A stretch of 64,000 nt of DNA from Vibrio agarivorans (GCF_030409635.1 NZ_JAUFQF010000004.1:1398241-1462240), one strand, 5' to 3'. Numbered from the stretch's first letter, positions 20,362 to 29,929 are shown. The notes: generated by a model from the letters alone, not told the origin. A program made the numbers and translations.

Positions 20362-20850
20362 CTAGTTGAGGTCGTGCTCTTTCGTTATTTTATAAGATGA
20401 TATGACATCTCGGTAATTAGAAACATTAATGAAAATAGAGTCCTTCTCAAGGTGCCAAGCTTGAAGGCTCAACAACCCAGGAGAGGGGGGAACAGAAAGT
20501 CCAGTCAATCGGGTAAACTCCTCGAGCCCATTGGTGCTTCTGTCTTTGAAGTCGATGTAAATATTTTCATGCAAGTTTGAATGCGGAGCCAAGTTTGCAT
20601 CTATTGTGTAGCTTGCCTCATCAAGTGAGTTTGTTATAGAGATGCGACTATTAGAGCCATCAACAATCAGTACAATCTGACTTTCAACTACTTGACCTTG
20701 ATATTGAAACGTTCCTAAACCTTTCCATACACCACGCAGCTCATGACTGATCGGTACGTGATTGGCAGAAGCCAACTGTTTACCCGTCCAATATCCACCT
20801 ATTGAAAGAGCAAGGGTCAACAAAGCAAGTATTAATCGATGAGGTTGCAT
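20362..20850 (-). CDS. Periplasmic partner of a ToxR-type regulator (VtrC-like position and size)
   Basis: A 162-residue protein with an N-terminal membrane anchor or signal (about residues 7-22, ILALLTLALSIGGYW) and a beta-rich periplasmic part (LRGVWKGLGTFQYQGQVVESQIVLIV). Its start overlaps the end of the upstream ToxR-like gene by 19 bp. ToxS and VtrC are the known partners with this arrangement; size and overlap are closest to V. parahaemolyticus VtrC, which forms a bile-salt-binding barrel with VtrA. The assignment rests on layout, not on clear residue identity. Confidence 0.6.
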   Translation of the reverse strand: MQPHRLILALLTLALSIGGYWTGKQLASANHVPISHELRGVWKGLGTFQYQGQVVESQIVLIVDGSNSRISITNSLDEASYTIDANLAPHSNLHENIYIDFKDRSTNGLEEFTRLTGLSVPPSPGLLSLQAWHLEKDSIFINVSNYRDVISSYKITKEHDLN

Positions 20851-21569
20851 GTCATCACCTCCTCAACTAAGTGGCATGACTTCAGGCCTGACTTATCTTT
20901 TAGAACATACTGGGTAACTGCTGTCGAATTGTCAGATAAGCGTTGTTTGACTTCCTGTGGTATGTCATTGGATAAATACCAATCTCCTCTGTATTGGTGA
21001 CTGATACGCTCATGTACTTCAGGTGTCGCTTGCAAGTGACCGAGATAAAAGGAGACAAGAGGAAGGCAAACTAGTGTTACTAGCCATTGCATTGAAATAT
21101 GCAGTTTGCTTTTTCGCTCTTGTATATCTACTTGCTTATCGGGCTGACTAAACGCACCAATATTTAGATTACTTTCTTCAACGATGATCTTTGGAATACG
21201 TGATAGCACATATCCCTTTTTGGGGATGGTTCTGATGATTGTGCGCGCTTCATCTTTAAGAGAGAAACGTAGCGCTTTAATTGTTTGATTAATGGTTGCA
21301 TTAGTTGCGTAAGAGTCCTTCCAAAGTTGTGTTTCTATATCTGTCCGAGAAAGCACCTCAGGGAAAGCTTCAACCAGAGCTTTTAGAAGATTTGCTTCAC
21401 GCGCACGCAGGAGAGTGAACTCCTTATTTTGCAAGACTACTCCTGATGTAGGTGAAAATTGGATATCACCAAATTGATAAATAGGGGGCTCAAGGGTGAG
21501 GTCGGTCATTGTAATATTATTTGTTGTATACACGGATTCAGGGTAGTGATTCGCACTATCTAATGTCAT
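20832..21569 (-). CDS. ToxR/CadC-type transmembrane transcriptional regulator (VtrA-like)
   Basis: A 245-residue membrane-bound regulator. A winged-helix DNA-binding domain occupies about residues 30-125 (LSRTDIETQLW, TINQTIKALR and the wing TIIRTIPKKGYVL). It is followed by a linker, one transmembrane helix at about 162-178 and a short periplasmic tail of about 65 residues with two cysteines (C232, C241), as in ToxR-family sensors. The start may be the ATG at 21509 (MTDLTLEPP). It is cotranscribed with its overlapping partner, upstream of two exporters and divergent from a secreted protein gene, which are its most likely targets. Confidence 0.82.
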   Translation of the reverse strand: MTLDSANHYPESVYTTNNITMTDLTLEPPIYQFGDIQFSPTSGVVLQNKEFTLLRAREANLLKALVEAFPEVLSRTDIETQLWKDSYATNATINQTIKALRFSLKDEARTIIRTIPKKGYVLSRIPKIIVEESNLNIGAFSQPDKQVDIQERKSKLHISMQWLVTLVCLPLVSFYLGHLQATPEVHERISHQYRGDWYLSNDIPQEVKQRLSDNSTAVTQYVLKDKSGLKSCHLVEEVMTCNLID

Positions 21570-21661
21570 TGATCTGTAGCAAGACAGGAATGCAGTAACG
21601 CAACTGATTTAATAAAGTGAGGGGTGGTGCACAAAGTTGTTTGACGTACATCTATGGTCAA

Positions 21662-21684
21662 CGGAGCTCTTTTGGAGAGCTCCG
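21662..21684. promoter_or_regulatory. Perfect 9-bp hairpin in the divergent regulatory region
   Basis: CGGAGCTCT (21662-21670) and AGAGCTCCG (21676-21684) form a perfect inverted repeat with loop TTTGG between the ToxR-like gene and the secreted protein gene. There is no T run on either side, so it is not a plain terminator; an operator or RNA leader structure is possible. Confidence 0.4.
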
Positions 21685-21791
21685 CGTAAGGTAAATTGAG
21701 GGGGATTAACGCTTAAACTACTTTTTTTTACTTATTGTTTTTTTATTTGGTTATCTAATCAAATCGTTGAGGCATAGAGTGCCGAGTAACG

Positions 21792-22637
21792 TTGAAACAA
21801 AAAATAATAGGCCTCGCAATGACTCTACTAAAAAAAATAACCTTAGCAACAACCCTCAGCTTAGCCCCTTTGACCATTCTTGCCGATGACCATATCGAAC
21901 CTACTGATGCCCCCGACCCTGGTGACCACACGAAAGTATCATCGGTTGTCAGTGTGACATACGGCAAACAAAGCTTTAATGAGGATGATAATGATTTTGT
22001 TCAACTCGTTGGCCAGATGTCAGGAGGCAAGAGCAATGGCAATTTGTTCTTGGGACAGTTAACGATTCAAGGGCAAGACAATGGTAAAGTGGGTAGTGAG
22101 GACTTCAACTTATCTCAAGTAAGAGCGCGTTACTTCGAAGTAACTCATACGGACTGGCAACATGCTCCAATGTTTGGTGTCTCGTTGGACTACATCGAAA
22201 CCAGTTTTACCGACGGAGTTTCTGATCGATTGTTTGCACTTGGGGGGCTTGTCCGTGTCGATACGCCTTTTAGCAATTGGTTGTCATTTCCGATCTTAGC
22301 TCTAGCAATAGGACAAAATAACAATGATTTTTCTAAACTCGATATCGTAGATGATTACGCTTATGGGGTTCAATTTAATTTCTTAAACTCAATCTACCTG
22401 CATAAAAATGGGACTCACATTCAAATCAACCCACAATTTAGCTCATTAGATATGGGCGGTATGACTGGTACTATTAATCAGTTGCAATTGGACACAGCGT
22501 TTCAGATGCCCCTTACTAGTAATAGCAAGCATTGGGGAAAGCTAACGTACACTGAGTATTTTGATGATGTAGACCAAAGTTTTGGGCATAACCGCAGGGG
22601 AACTGAGCTTAAATTTACCTACAGTTACTTTTTATAA
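21792..22637 (+). CDS. Secreted protein, probable outer-membrane beta-barrel
   Basis: Not assigned to a named family. A signal peptide ends near LTILADD, and the mature part has alternating hydrophobic/polar segments typical of beta strands (VSVTYGKQSF, FLGQLTIQGQ, FGVSLDYIETSF) and ends in YSYFL. The reading from a TTG at 21792 gives 281 residues; the ATG at 21819 (MTLLKKITLATT) gives 272 and makes the more usual signal peptide. It is divergent from the ToxR-like gene; ToxR-family proteins commonly control outer-membrane proteins. Confidence 0.65.
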   Translation: MKQKIIGLAMTLLKKITLATTLSLAPLTILADDHIEPTDAPDPGDHTKVSSVVSVTYGKQSFNEDDNDFVQLVGQMSGGKSNGNLFLGQLTIQGQDNGKVGSEDFNLSQVRARYFEVTHTDWQHAPMFGVSLDYIETSFTDGVSDRLFALGGLVRVDTPFSNWLSFPILALAIGQNNNDFSKLDIVDDYAYGVQFNFLNSIYLHKNGTHIQINPQFSSLDMGGMTGTINQLQLDTAFQMPLTSNSKHWGKLTYTEYFDDVDQSFGHNRRGTELKFTYSYFL

Positions 22638-22759
22638 TTTCTTTATTCGGTCTTAAGACTGATCTTGGGCACTTGATGTGCCCATTTTTGTTTTTGTCGC
22701 TTGGAAAATACATTCGACGCCACTATGGTAAGTGCATTATTTTTGCTAGAGGAAAGAAG

Positions 22760-23254
22760 ATGTCATCCTTGTATGCATTAAGCCAGTCGCTTGGCTTCAA
22801 GTTAAGTGTTAAGAGTCAAATCATGACAACTGCAGAGTCATGCACTGGCGGTGGTGTAGCGAGTGCCATTACCGATATTGCCGGCAGTTCTGCTTGGTTT
22901 GACCGTGCATTCATTACCTACAGCAATGAAGCGAAAATTGAGATGCTTGGTGTCAAACCGCAAACACTCGAAAGCTTTGGCGCTGTTAGTGAAGCCACGG
23001 TCATTGAAATGGCGCAAGGGGCACTAGAGCGTTCATTAGCGACCATTGCTGTTTCTATTAGTGGTATTGCAGGACCGGGTGGAGGAAGTGAAGACAAGCC
23101 TGTCGGCACGGTTTGTTTTGCCTTTGTTAGTAATAAAGGATGGCAATTGGTGGAGACTTGCCATTTTGAAGGCGATCGCAGTGAAGTGCGCCATCAAGCA
23201 ATAGAGTATGTGTTAACAAAGGTTTATCGCTACCTAGATCACAGTGACGCATAA
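22760..23254 (+). CDS. pncC: Nicotinamide-nucleotide amidohydrolase PncC (CinA C-terminal family)
   Basis: Deamidates NMN to NaMN in the pyridine nucleotide cycle. The 164-residue protein is the stand-alone CinA C-terminal domain, with TTAESCTGGGVASAITDI and VSISGIAGPGGGSEDKPVG covering the active site. The ATG at 22760 (MSSLYALSQ) is preceded by GAGGAAAG; longer in-frame readings lack this support. It precedes recA, as in E. coli (ygaD/pncC-recA). Confidence 0.94.
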   Translation: MSSLYALSQSLGFKLSVKSQIMTTAESCTGGGVASAITDIAGSSAWFDRAFITYSNEAKIEMLGVKPQTLESFGAVSEATVIEMAQGALERSLATIAVSISGIAGPGGGSEDKPVGTVCFAFVSNKGWQLVETCHFEGDRSEVRHQAIEYVLTKVYRYLDHSDA

Positions 23255-23281
23255 CGTGGATAAAAAATTCTCATACAGGTA

Positions 23282-23309
23282 TGGACACTGTATGAATCAA
23301 CAGTATAAT
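23282..23309 (+). promoter_or_regulatory. recA promoter with LexA (SOS) box
   Basis: A consensus LexA site CTGT-N8-ACAG lies at 23288-23303. It overlaps the spacer of a promoter with -35 TGGACA (23282-23287), 16 bp, and -10 TATAAT (23304-23309). The layout predicts LexA repression of recA, as in E. coli. Confidence 0.9.
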
Positions 23310-23394
23310 AACCAGCAAATAAAACGAAGTTAAAACGCAACTTTGTCGAACTAATATCGTACTCATCACAGTGGATGAGTTTTTGGAGAAAGAG

Positions 23395-24435
23395 ATGGAC
23401 GAGAACAAACAGAAAGCGCTCGCCGCTGCGCTAGGTCAGATTGAAAAGCAATTCGGTAAAGGCTCAATCATGCGCCTTGGTGACAACCGCGCAATGGACG
23501 TTGAAACGATTTCTACTGGCTCACTGTCTTTGGATATCGCACTGGGTGCTGGTGGTCTTCCAATGGGTCGTATCGTTGAAATCTACGGTCCAGAATCTTC
23601 AGGTAAAACAACTCTGACTCTGGAGCTTATCGCAGCTGCGCAAAAAGTGGGCAAAACTTGTGCCTTCGTTGATGCTGAACACGCTCTTGACCCTATCTAT
23701 GCACAAAAGCTAGGCGTTGATATCGATGCACTATTGGTCTCTCAGCCAGATACCGGTGAGCAAGCACTAGAAATCTGTGATGCATTGGCTCGCTCTGGTG
23801 CAATCGATGTATTGGTTGTCGACTCGGTGGCAGCACTAACACCAAAAGCTGAAATCGAAGGTGAGATGGGCGATAGTCACATGGGTCTGCAAGCTCGTAT
23901 GCTTTCTCAAGCGATGCGTAAGCTAACAGGTAACCTAAAACAGTCTAACTGTATGTGTATCTTCATCAACCAAATCCGTATGAAGATCGGTGTGATGTTT
24001 GGTAACCCAGAAACAACTACTGGTGGTAATGCACTGAAATTCTACGCTTCTGTTCGCCTTGATATCCGTCGTACGGGCTCTATCAAAGACGGTGACGAAG
24101 TTGTGGGTAACGAAACTCGCATCAAAGTGGTTAAGAACAAGATTGCTGCGCCGTTCAAACAAGCTGAAACGCAAATTCTTTACGGCCAAGGCTTTAACCG
24201 CGAAGGTGAGCTGATTGATCTGGGCGTGAAGAACAAACTGATTGAAAAAGCAGGCGCTTGGTACAGCTACAACGGCGACAAGATCGGTCAAGGTAAAGCG
24301 AACGCAGGTAAGTTCTTGCGTGAGAATCCTGAAGCAGCAAAAGCAATTGATGCAAAACTGCGCGAAATGCTTCTTACGCCAGCACAGCCAGAGGCACCAG
24401 AGACAGGTGAAATGCCTCAAGAAGAAGAGCTATAA
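23395..24435 (+). CDS. recA: Recombinase RecA
   Basis: Forms filaments on single-stranded DNA for strand exchange and triggers LexA self-cleavage. The 346-residue reading from ATG 23395 ([20 protein letters not shown]) lines up with E. coli RecA and has GGAGAAAGAG just upstream; a GTG 24 bp earlier is in frame but not needed. Walker A GPESSGKT is at 65-72, and the L2 region contains [17 protein letters not shown]. The C-terminus is acidic, as usual. A terminator separates it from recX. Confidence 0.98.
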   Translation: MDENKQKALAAALGQIEKQFGKGSIMRLGDNRAMDVETISTGSLSLDIALGAGGLPMGRIVEIYGPESSGKTTLTLELIAAAQKVGKTCAFVDAEHALDPIYAQKLGVDIDALLVSQPDTGEQALEICDALARSGAIDVLVVDSVAALTPKAEIEGEMGDSHMGLQARMLSQAMRKLTGNLKQSNCMCIFINQIRMKIGVMFGNPETTTGGNALKFYASVRLDIRRTGSIKDGDEVVGNETRIKVVKNKIAAPFKQAETQILYGQGFNREGELIDLGVKNKLIEKAGAWYSYNGDKIGQGKANAGKFLRENPEAAKAIDAKLREMLLTPAQPEAPETGEMPQEEEL

Positions 24436-24453
24436 GCACTCCTTATTGTTGAC

Positions 24454-24482
24454 AAAGCCTCGCATTTGCGGGGCTTTCGTTT
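24454..24482 (+). terminator. Terminator after recA
   Basis: The stem AAAGCCTCGC (24454-24463) pairs with GCGGGGCTTT (24468-24477) with one G-T pair and a 4-nt loop, followed by CGTTT. It probably lets only part of the transcript read into recX. Confidence 0.7.
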
Positions 24483-24508
24483 ATCTAAGCTACGAGTAAT
24501 GACCGACT

Positions 24509-24967
24509 ATGTATAACCGCTCCGCCCCTCCTTCCTTTTCTGCTAAAGACTCTGCAATACACTTACTCAGTCGACGAGATCATGGTGAGTTCGAGCTCGC
24601 TCAAAAACTCAAAATCAAAGGTTACTCAGACGATGAAATCACTCATGCGATTGCATTTTGCTTGGAGCATCGATACCTCGACGACTTACGTTACGCGAAA
24701 AGCCAAGTAAGACAGCATGTGTATAAAGGACATGGCGCGAGGCGAATATCGCAAGAACTCAAACAAAAACGTGTCAGTGAGCAAATCATTGAAATCGCGT
24801 TAGAAGAAGAGGGCACAGACTGGTTTGAGTTAGCCAAGGAGACGGCAGAAAAAAAGTTCAAAGGCAAAAAAGCGCAAGATCAAAAAGAGTACGCCAAGCA
24901 AGTTCGTTTTTTGCAATATCGTGGGTTTAGCTTTGAGCAGATTCAATACGCCCTCGAAGAACAGTGA
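24509..24967 (+). CDS. recX: RecA regulatory protein RecX
   Basis: Binds and caps RecA filaments. The 152-residue protein is made of three-helix repeats with the family segments [19 protein letters not shown] and [20 protein letters not shown]. It lies 73 bp after recA behind a weak terminator, the standard arrangement that keeps RecX well below RecA levels. Length is typical for Vibrio. Confidence 0.94.
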   Translation: MYNRSAPPSFSAKDSAIHLLSRRDHGEFELAQKLKIKGYSDDEITHAIAFCLEHRYLDDLRYAKSQVRQHVYKGHGARRISQELKQKRVSEQIIEIALEEEGTDWFELAKETAEKKFKGKKAQDQKEYAKQVRFLQYRGFSFEQIQYALEEQ

Positions 24968-25041
24968 TCCCCCTAGCATCAAAGCCCCCTTGGATATACA
25001 ATACCCAAAATTTTATCTCGACTATTTTCAGGAAGAGCTGC

Positions 25042-27624
25042 ATGTACATGAGCACAGACGAGGTTCGTAACGCGTTCCTTAAGTTCTTTGAAAGCAAAGG
25101 ACACCAAATCGTAGACAGTTCATCGTTGGTTCCACACAACGATCCAACCCTGCTATTTACTAACGCAGGTATGAACCAATTTAAAGATTGCTTCTTAGGC
25201 GCAGAAAAGCGCGCCTACACTCGAGCAACTACGGCTCAGCGTTGTGTACGTGCGGGTGGTAAACACAATGACCTTGAAAACGTAGGTTTTACAGCGCGTC
25301 ACCACACATTCTTTGAAATGCTAGGTAACTTCAGCTTCGGCGATTACTTCAAAGAAGACGCAATTGCGTTTGCATGGGAGTTCCTGACTAAGACTCTTGG
25401 CCTACCAGAAGAGAAACTTCTGGTAACGGTCTACGAAACAGATGATGAAGCCTTCGAGATCTGGAACAAGAAAGTCGGTGTACCTGCTGACAAGATTGTT
25501 CGCATTGGTGATAAAGAAGGCGGCAAGAAGTTTGAATCTGATAACTTCTGGACAATGGGTGATACTGGTCCTTGCGGTCCATGTACTGAAATCTTCTATG
25601 ATCACGGTGAGCACATCTGGGGCGGTCGTCCTGGCACTCCTGAAGAAGACGGTGACCGTTTCATCGAGATCTGGAACAACGTATTTATGCAGTTCAACCG
25701 TCATGCTGATGGCACGATGGAGCCATTACCTAAGCCTGCGGTTGATACAGGTATGGGTATCGAGCGTATCTCTGCAATCATGCAGGGTGTGCACTCAAAC
25801 TACGAAATCGATGTATTCCAAAAGCTAATCAAAGCGACGGCTGAAGTTGTCGGTCACGATGATCTATCGAACCAGTCTTTGCGTGTTATTGCTGACCATA
25901 TCCGTTCTTGTTCATTCCTGATCGCTGATGGTGTGATGCCGTCAAACGAAGGCCGTGGTTACGTTCTACGTCGTATTATTCGTCGCGCGGTTCGTCACGG
26001 TAACAAGCTTGGTGCGAAGGGTGTATTCTTCCACAAGCTAGTTGGTGTTCTTGCTGAAGTAATGGACTCTGCAGCAGACGAGCTTAAGAAACAGCAAGCC
26101 GTGGTTGAAAAAGTACTGCGTATCGAAGAAGAAAACTTTGGTCGCACACTAGAGCGTGGCATGGTTATTCTTAACGAAGCACTAGACGCACTTGAAGGTA
26201 AAGAGCTTGACGGTGAAACCGTATTTAAACTTTACGATACCTATGGCTTCCCAGCTGACTTAACCAACGATGTTGCACGTGAGCGTGACTTCACTATCGA
26301 TGAAGAAGGCTTTGAGAAAGCGATGGAAGAGCAGCGTCAACGCGCTCGTGAAGCAGGCCAATTTGGTACTGATTACAACGCAACCATCAAGTCTGGTGTT
26401 GATTCTGAATTCTGTGGTTACACAGGAACAGAAGGGAAGAGCAGCGTTGCCGAAATCTTCGTTGAAGGTGAAGCCGCTGATTCTCTATCTGCTGGTGACA
26501 AAGCGATTATCATCCTTGGCGAAACGCCGTTCTACGCTGAATCAGGCGGCCAGTGTGGTGATGCGGGTGTGCTAAAAACTGACTCTGGTGTGTTCAAGGT
26601 TGAAGATACCCAGAAGCTAGGTAACGCAATTGCGCACCACGGTGTTCTAGCGGAAGGTGTTCTGGCTAAGGGTGACGAAGTAGAAGCTGTTGTGGATGCA
26701 GAGCGTCGCGCGACAATTTCTCTTAACCACTCAGCAACTCACCTACTGCACGCTGCACTGCGCAAGGTACTGGGCGAGCACGTGACTCAGAAAGGTTCTC
26801 TGGTTAAGCCTGAAAACCTACGTTTTGACTTCTCTCACTTAGAAGCTGTCACGCCAGCAGAGCTGAAAGAAGTTGAGCGTCTAGTCAACGCGCAAGTGCG
26901 TCGTAACCACGAAATCGAAACGAACGTTATGGATATCGAGTCTGCGAAGCAGAAAGGTGCCATGGCACTGTTCGGTGAGAAATACGACGACGAAGTTCGT
27001 GTTCTCTCTATGGGTGACTTCTCCACTGAACTGTGTGGTGGTATCCACGCTCATAATACTGGTGATATTGGTCTGTTTAAGATCACATCTGAAGGTGGTA
27101 TCGCAGCAGGTATTCGTCGTATTGAAGCCGTTACAGCGGACGCAGCACTTGATGCAGTAGAAGCGGCTCAAGATAAGATGGAGCAGAAACTGGCTGAATC
27201 AGCGAAGAAAGCGAAGTCTCTTGAGAAAGAAATTCAACAACTGAAAGACAAGATGGCGGCAGCGGAAAGTGCCAACATCATGGGAAAAGTTGAAGAGATC
27301 GCTGGCGTTAAAGTTCTGGTTGCAGCACTTGAGGGTGCAGATAACAAGAACCTACGCACCATGGTTGATGATGCGAAAAACCGAGTGGGTAGTGGCGTTA
27401 TCCTAATTGCAAATGTGGCGAACGATAAAGTTGGCTTGATTGCAGGCGTTACGAAAGATCTGACGGGCAAAGTGAAAGCGGGCGAGCTCGTTAACATGGT
27501 TGCACAGCAAGTCGGCGGTAAAGGCGGCGGTCGTCCAGACATGGCACAAGCTGGTGGTACCGATGTATCGACACTTCCTGAAGCGCTACAATCAGTGCGC
27601 GGTTGGTTAGAAGAACGTCTATAA
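25042..27624 (+). CDS. alaS: Alanine--tRNA ligase AlaS
   Basis: Charges tRNA-Ala and edits Ser/Gly mischarging. The 860-residue reading starts at [20 protein letters not shown] with AGGAAGAG just upstream; an earlier in-frame ATT/ATC extension overlapping recX is not credible. The catalytic domain contains [11 protein letters not shown] and [19 protein letters not shown]. The editing domain has the zinc motif [12 protein letters not shown] with the later C-G-G-x-H ([12 protein letters not shown]). The C-Ala domain ends in [13 protein letters not shown]. Confidence 0.98.
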   Translation: MYMSTDEVRNAFLKFFESKGHQIVDSSSLVPHNDPTLLFTNAGMNQFKDCFLGAEKRAYTRATTAQRCVRAGGKHNDLENVGFTARHHTFFEMLGNFSFGDYFKEDAIAFAWEFLTKTLGLPEEKLLVTVYETDDEAFEIWNKKVGVPADKIVRIGDKEGGKKFESDNFWTMGDTGPCGPCTEIFYDHGEHIWGGRPGTPEEDGDRFIEIWNNVFMQFNRHADGTMEPLPKPAVDTGMGIERISAIMQGVHSNYEIDVFQKLIKATAEVVGHDDLSNQSLRVIADHIRSCSFLIADGVMPSNEGRGYVLRRIIRRAVRHGNKLGAKGVFFHKLVGVLAEVMDSAADELKKQQAVVEKVLRIEEENFGRTLERGMVILNEALDALEGKELDGETVFKLYDTYGFPADLTNDVARERDFTIDEEGFEKAMEEQRQRAREAGQFGTDYNATIKSGVDSEFCGYTGTEGKSSVAEIFVEGEAADSLSAGDKAIIILGETPFYAESGGQCGDAGVLKTDSGVFKVEDTQKLGNAIAHHGVLAEGVLAKGDEVEAVVDAERRATISLNHSATHLLHAALRKVLGEHVTQKGSLVKPENLRFDFSHLEAVTPAELKEVERLVNAQVRRNHEIETNVMDIESAKQKGAMALFGEKYDDEVRVLSMGDFSTELCGGIHAHNTGDIGLFKITSEGGIAAGIRRIEAVTADAALDAVEAAQDKMEQKLAESAKKAKSLEKEIQQLKDKMAAAESANIMGKVEEIAGVKVLVAALEGADNKNLRTMVDDAKNRVGSGVILIANVANDKVGLIAGVTKDLTGKVKAGELVNMVAQQVGGKGGGRPDMAQAGGTDVSTLPEALQSVRGWLEERL

Positions 27625-27660
27625 CGTACTACTTCAATAAAAATTGATGTAATAACTGTA

Positions 27661-27716
27661 ACCAAGTGGTTTTCTTGGCGTATAATCCGCGCCGACAAAC
27701 CACTTGGTTTTTTTAT
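27661..27716 (+). terminator. Terminator of alaS with a -10-like sequence in its loop
   Basis: A 12-bp perfect stem (27661-27672 with 27697-27708) is followed by a run of T. The 24-nt loop contains TTGGCG and TATAAT back to back, too close to form a usual promoter on their own. Confidence 0.8.
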
Positions 27717-27805
27717 TTAATTTTATCAGGTCATTAATGGCTGATTTTTAGGCTATTCTTGGGTTGGTACTAAAGAGACAAATTGTCTCGGGAAGGTGAA
27801 GACTG

Positions 27806-28984
27806 GTGAAAAAATCCCTAATCGTGCAAAAGTTCGGTGGCACTTCGATGGGCTCAATTGAGAACATTCATATTGTCGCTGAACACATCATTAGAGCAAA
27901 AAATGATGGGAATCGAGTTGTCGTTGTGGTTTCCGCAATGTCGGGTGAGACAAACCGCCTTATGGGCCTAGCTCAGCAGGTAGATTGTGTGCCTAACGCA
28001 AGAGAACTCGATGTGTTGCTTTCCGCAGGAGAGCAGGTGTCAATGGCACTATTAGCAATGACGTTAAGTAAACTTGGGCACTCCGCACGTTCTCTTACTG
28101 GCGGTCAAGCTAACATCATTACTGATGGCCAACATAACGATGCCACGATAAAACACATTGATACGAGTAAAATTGAACAGCTACTCGATGATGAACAAAT
28201 TATCATTGTCGCAGGCTTTCAAGGGATCAATGAAAATGGGGATATAACAACTCTTGGTCGAGGTGGTTCAGATACCAGTGCTGTCGCATTGGCTGGTGCA
28301 CTAAAGGCTGATGAGTGCCAGATCTTTACTGATGTTGATGGCGTGTATAGCTGTGACCCTAGAGTCGTAAAGTCAGCACAACGTCTTGATGTTGTCGATT
28401 TTCCTTCGATGGAAGAAATGGCACGAAAAGGCGCAAAGGTGCTACATTTACCTTCAGTGCAGACAGCATGGCAAAAGCAAGTGCCTTTGCGTGTGTTGTC
28501 GACCTTCAACGTTAATCAGGGAAGTTTGATTAAAGGTGAAGAGTGCAAGCAAGCCGTGTGTGGTGTAGCTATTCAGCGGGGATTGACATTGGTTTCAGTT
28601 ATTCCGGAATCAGTAGAAGCGATTCGCAAACACTGCATGATGTTAGGTGTCTCAGTATGGGATGTCGTCAATGAATCCTCTTTGTTACTAAAAGAGGACT
28701 GTTTAGCTAAGTTGCAACAGGTGTGTGAAGACAAGTTGTTAGGCTATCAATGCGTGAGTTTATTGACCGTTGTTGGTACTGCTGCCGAACAATTAGCCGA
28801 GCATACCTCGCAGTTATTGGCTCCTCAGGATATTGATGTAGTTCATGTTTCTATGGCTAAACAGTCAATGAGTTTGGTTATGTTACCAGATTGTATCGAC
28901 AAAGCTGCAAACATACTGCATGATGCTTACATTACAACGGCGGAAGCCATGGATTTTCATCCGAAAAAGGCGTTTCTGGGGTAA
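27806..28984 (+). CDS. lysC: Aspartate kinase (monofunctional)
   Basis: Phosphorylates aspartate, the first step to lysine, threonine and methionine. The 392-residue protein begins at a GTG with KKSLIVQKFGGTSMGS and has VVSAMSGETNRL, TLGRGGSDTSAVALA and FTDVDGVYSCDPR in the kinase domain, then two ACT-type regulatory modules. It is shorter than E. coli LysC and has no homoserine dehydrogenase fused to it. The upstream gap is too short for a lysine riboswitch and none is seen. Its place between alaS and csrA is normal for Vibrio. Confidence 0.9.
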   Translation: MKKSLIVQKFGGTSMGSIENIHIVAEHIIRAKNDGNRVVVVVSAMSGETNRLMGLAQQVDCVPNARELDVLLSAGEQVSMALLAMTLSKLGHSARSLTGGQANIITDGQHNDATIKHIDTSKIEQLLDDEQIIIVAGFQGINENGDITTLGRGGSDTSAVALAGALKADECQIFTDVDGVYSCDPRVVKSAQRLDVVDFPSMEEMARKGAKVLHLPSVQTAWQKQVPLRVLSTFNVNQGSLIKGEECKQAVCGVAIQRGLTLVSVIPESVEAIRKHCMMLGVSVWDVVNESSLLLKEDCLAKLQQVCEDKLLGYQCVSLLTVVGTAAEQLAEHTSQLLAPQDIDVVHVSMAKQSMSLVMLPDCIDKAANILHDAYITTAEAMDFHPKKAFLG

Positions 28985-29060
28985 TAGGCGGTTTACCCGT
29001 CGTCAATTTTTGTTAGATAATTAAGCCTTATAGCTAAAGAGATGACTCAAGGAGCATAGA

Positions 29061-29258
29061 ATGCTAATTTTGACTCGCCGTGTTGGCGAAACTCTAATGA
29101 TCGGTGATGAAGTGACTGTGACTGTTTTGGGTGTTAAAGGTAACCAAGTACGTATTGGTGTTAACGCTCCGAAAGAAGTTTCTGTACACCGTGAAGAAAT
29201 CTACATGCGAATTCAAGCTGAAAAAGGCAATGGCAACGTTGCTCCAAGCAGCTACTAA
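29061..29258 (+). CDS. csrA: Carbon storage regulator CsrA
   Basis: A 65-residue RNA-binding dimer that represses or stabilises mRNAs at GGA motifs and controls carbon flux, motility and biofilm. The sequence [20 protein letters not shown] and the [14 protein letters not shown]-binding edge are near-identical to other CsrA proteins. CAAGGAGCAT precedes the start. A terminator follows, then the tRNA cluster, an arrangement shared with other gammaproteobacteria. Confidence 0.98.
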   Translation: MLILTRRVGETLMIGDEVTVTVLGVKGNQVRIGVNAPKEVSVHREEIYMRIQAEKGNGNVAPSSY

Positions 29259-29269
29259 TTAGCACAGGA

Positions 29270-29296
29270 AAAGTCAGCGATATGCTGGCTTTTTTG
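29270..29296 (+). terminator. Terminator after csrA
   Basis: AAAGTCAGC (29270-29278) pairs with GCTGGCTTT (29284-29292), including one G-T pair, and is followed by a T run. Confidence 0.8.
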
Positions 29297-29388
29297 TTAC
29301 TTGTGGCACATAAAAGTACAAATTTTGAATGCTTTGGTTAATTTGCCAACGGTTGTTCGATTTTTTCCAAATTTTGCCAAGAAAATGT

Positions 29389-29416
29389 TTGACTTATTTT
29401 TGGTAAATCGTAATAT
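29389..29416 (+). promoter_or_regulatory. Promoter of the Ser/Arg tRNA cluster
   Basis: TTGACT (29389-29394), 16 bp, TATAAT-like TAATAT (29411-29416), then a G/C-rich stretch GTGCCTCCGC before the first tRNA. A G/C-rich discriminator is typical of promoters under stringent control. Confidence 0.8.
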
Positions 29417-29431
29417 GTGCCTCCGCAAGAC

Positions 29432-29524
29432 GGTGAGGTGGCCGAGAGGCTGAAGGCGCTCCCCTGCTAAGGGAGTATACGGTTTGTAGCCGTATCGAGG
29501 GTTCGAATCCCTCCTTCACCGCCA
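29432..29524 (+). tRNA. tRNA-Ser (GCT), copy 1
   Basis: A 93-nt class II tRNA with long variable arm, anticodon GCT in CCTGCTAAG, T loop TTCGAAT and encoded CCA. The acceptor stem has a G-T wobble at the second pair from the T arm (CTTCACC on the 3' side), unlike copy 2. Confidence 0.96.
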
Positions 29525-29565
29525 TTCTTGCACTGCTTTCTTTTTAGCAAATTGAAACAAACAGC

Positions 29566-29642
29566 GCGTCCTTAGCTCAGCTGGATAGAGTACCTGGCTA
29601 CGAACCAGGCGGTCGGAGGTTCGAATCCTCCAGGACGCGCCA
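29566..29642 (+). tRNA. tRNA-Arg (ACG), copy 1
   Basis: A 77-nt tRNA beginning GCGTCCTTAGCTC, anticodon ACG in GGCTACGAACC (A34 becomes inosine and reads CGU/CGC/CGA), encoded CCA. It lies between the two Ser tRNA genes. Confidence 0.96.
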
Positions 29643-29681
29643 TATTCTCTTTATGAGTCTATGGACTTGTGGAGAATTGAC

Positions 29682-29774
29682 GGTGAGGTGGCCGAGAGGC
29701 TGAAGGCGCTCCCCTGCTAAGGGAGTATACGGTTTGTAGCCGTATCGAGGGTTCGAATCCCTCCCTCACCGCCA
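29682..29774 (+). tRNA. tRNA-Ser (GCT), copy 2
   Basis: Same as copy 1 except that the 3' acceptor strand reads CCTCACC, restoring a full Watson-Crick acceptor stem. Confidence 0.96.
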
Positions 29775-29852
29775 TTTTTACGCAAATGGATATTGACCTA
29801 GAGTCAATTTTTTTGTTTCAAAAGAAAGTTTATGTGACATGGTTCACACTGC

Positions 29853-29929
29853 GCGTCCTTAGCTCAGCTGGATAGAGTACCTGGCTACGAACCAGGCGGT
29901 CGGAGGTTCGAATCCTCCAGGACGCGCCA
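29853..29929 (+). tRNA. tRNA-Arg (ACG), copy 2
   Basis: 77 nt, identical in sequence to copy 1. First of six Arg genes on an exact 133-bp period. Confidence 0.96.

Noticed and set aside
24964..25041. Upstream extension of alaS overlapping recX
   Set aside because: It adds 26 residues unlike other AlaS proteins. The ATG at 25042 has AGGAAGAG upstream and the standard N-terminus.
27717..27805. Lysine riboswitch upstream of the aspartokinase gene
   Set aside because: The region is under 100 bp and lacks the conserved core of the L box. Only a short GAGAC/GTCTC hairpin is seen.
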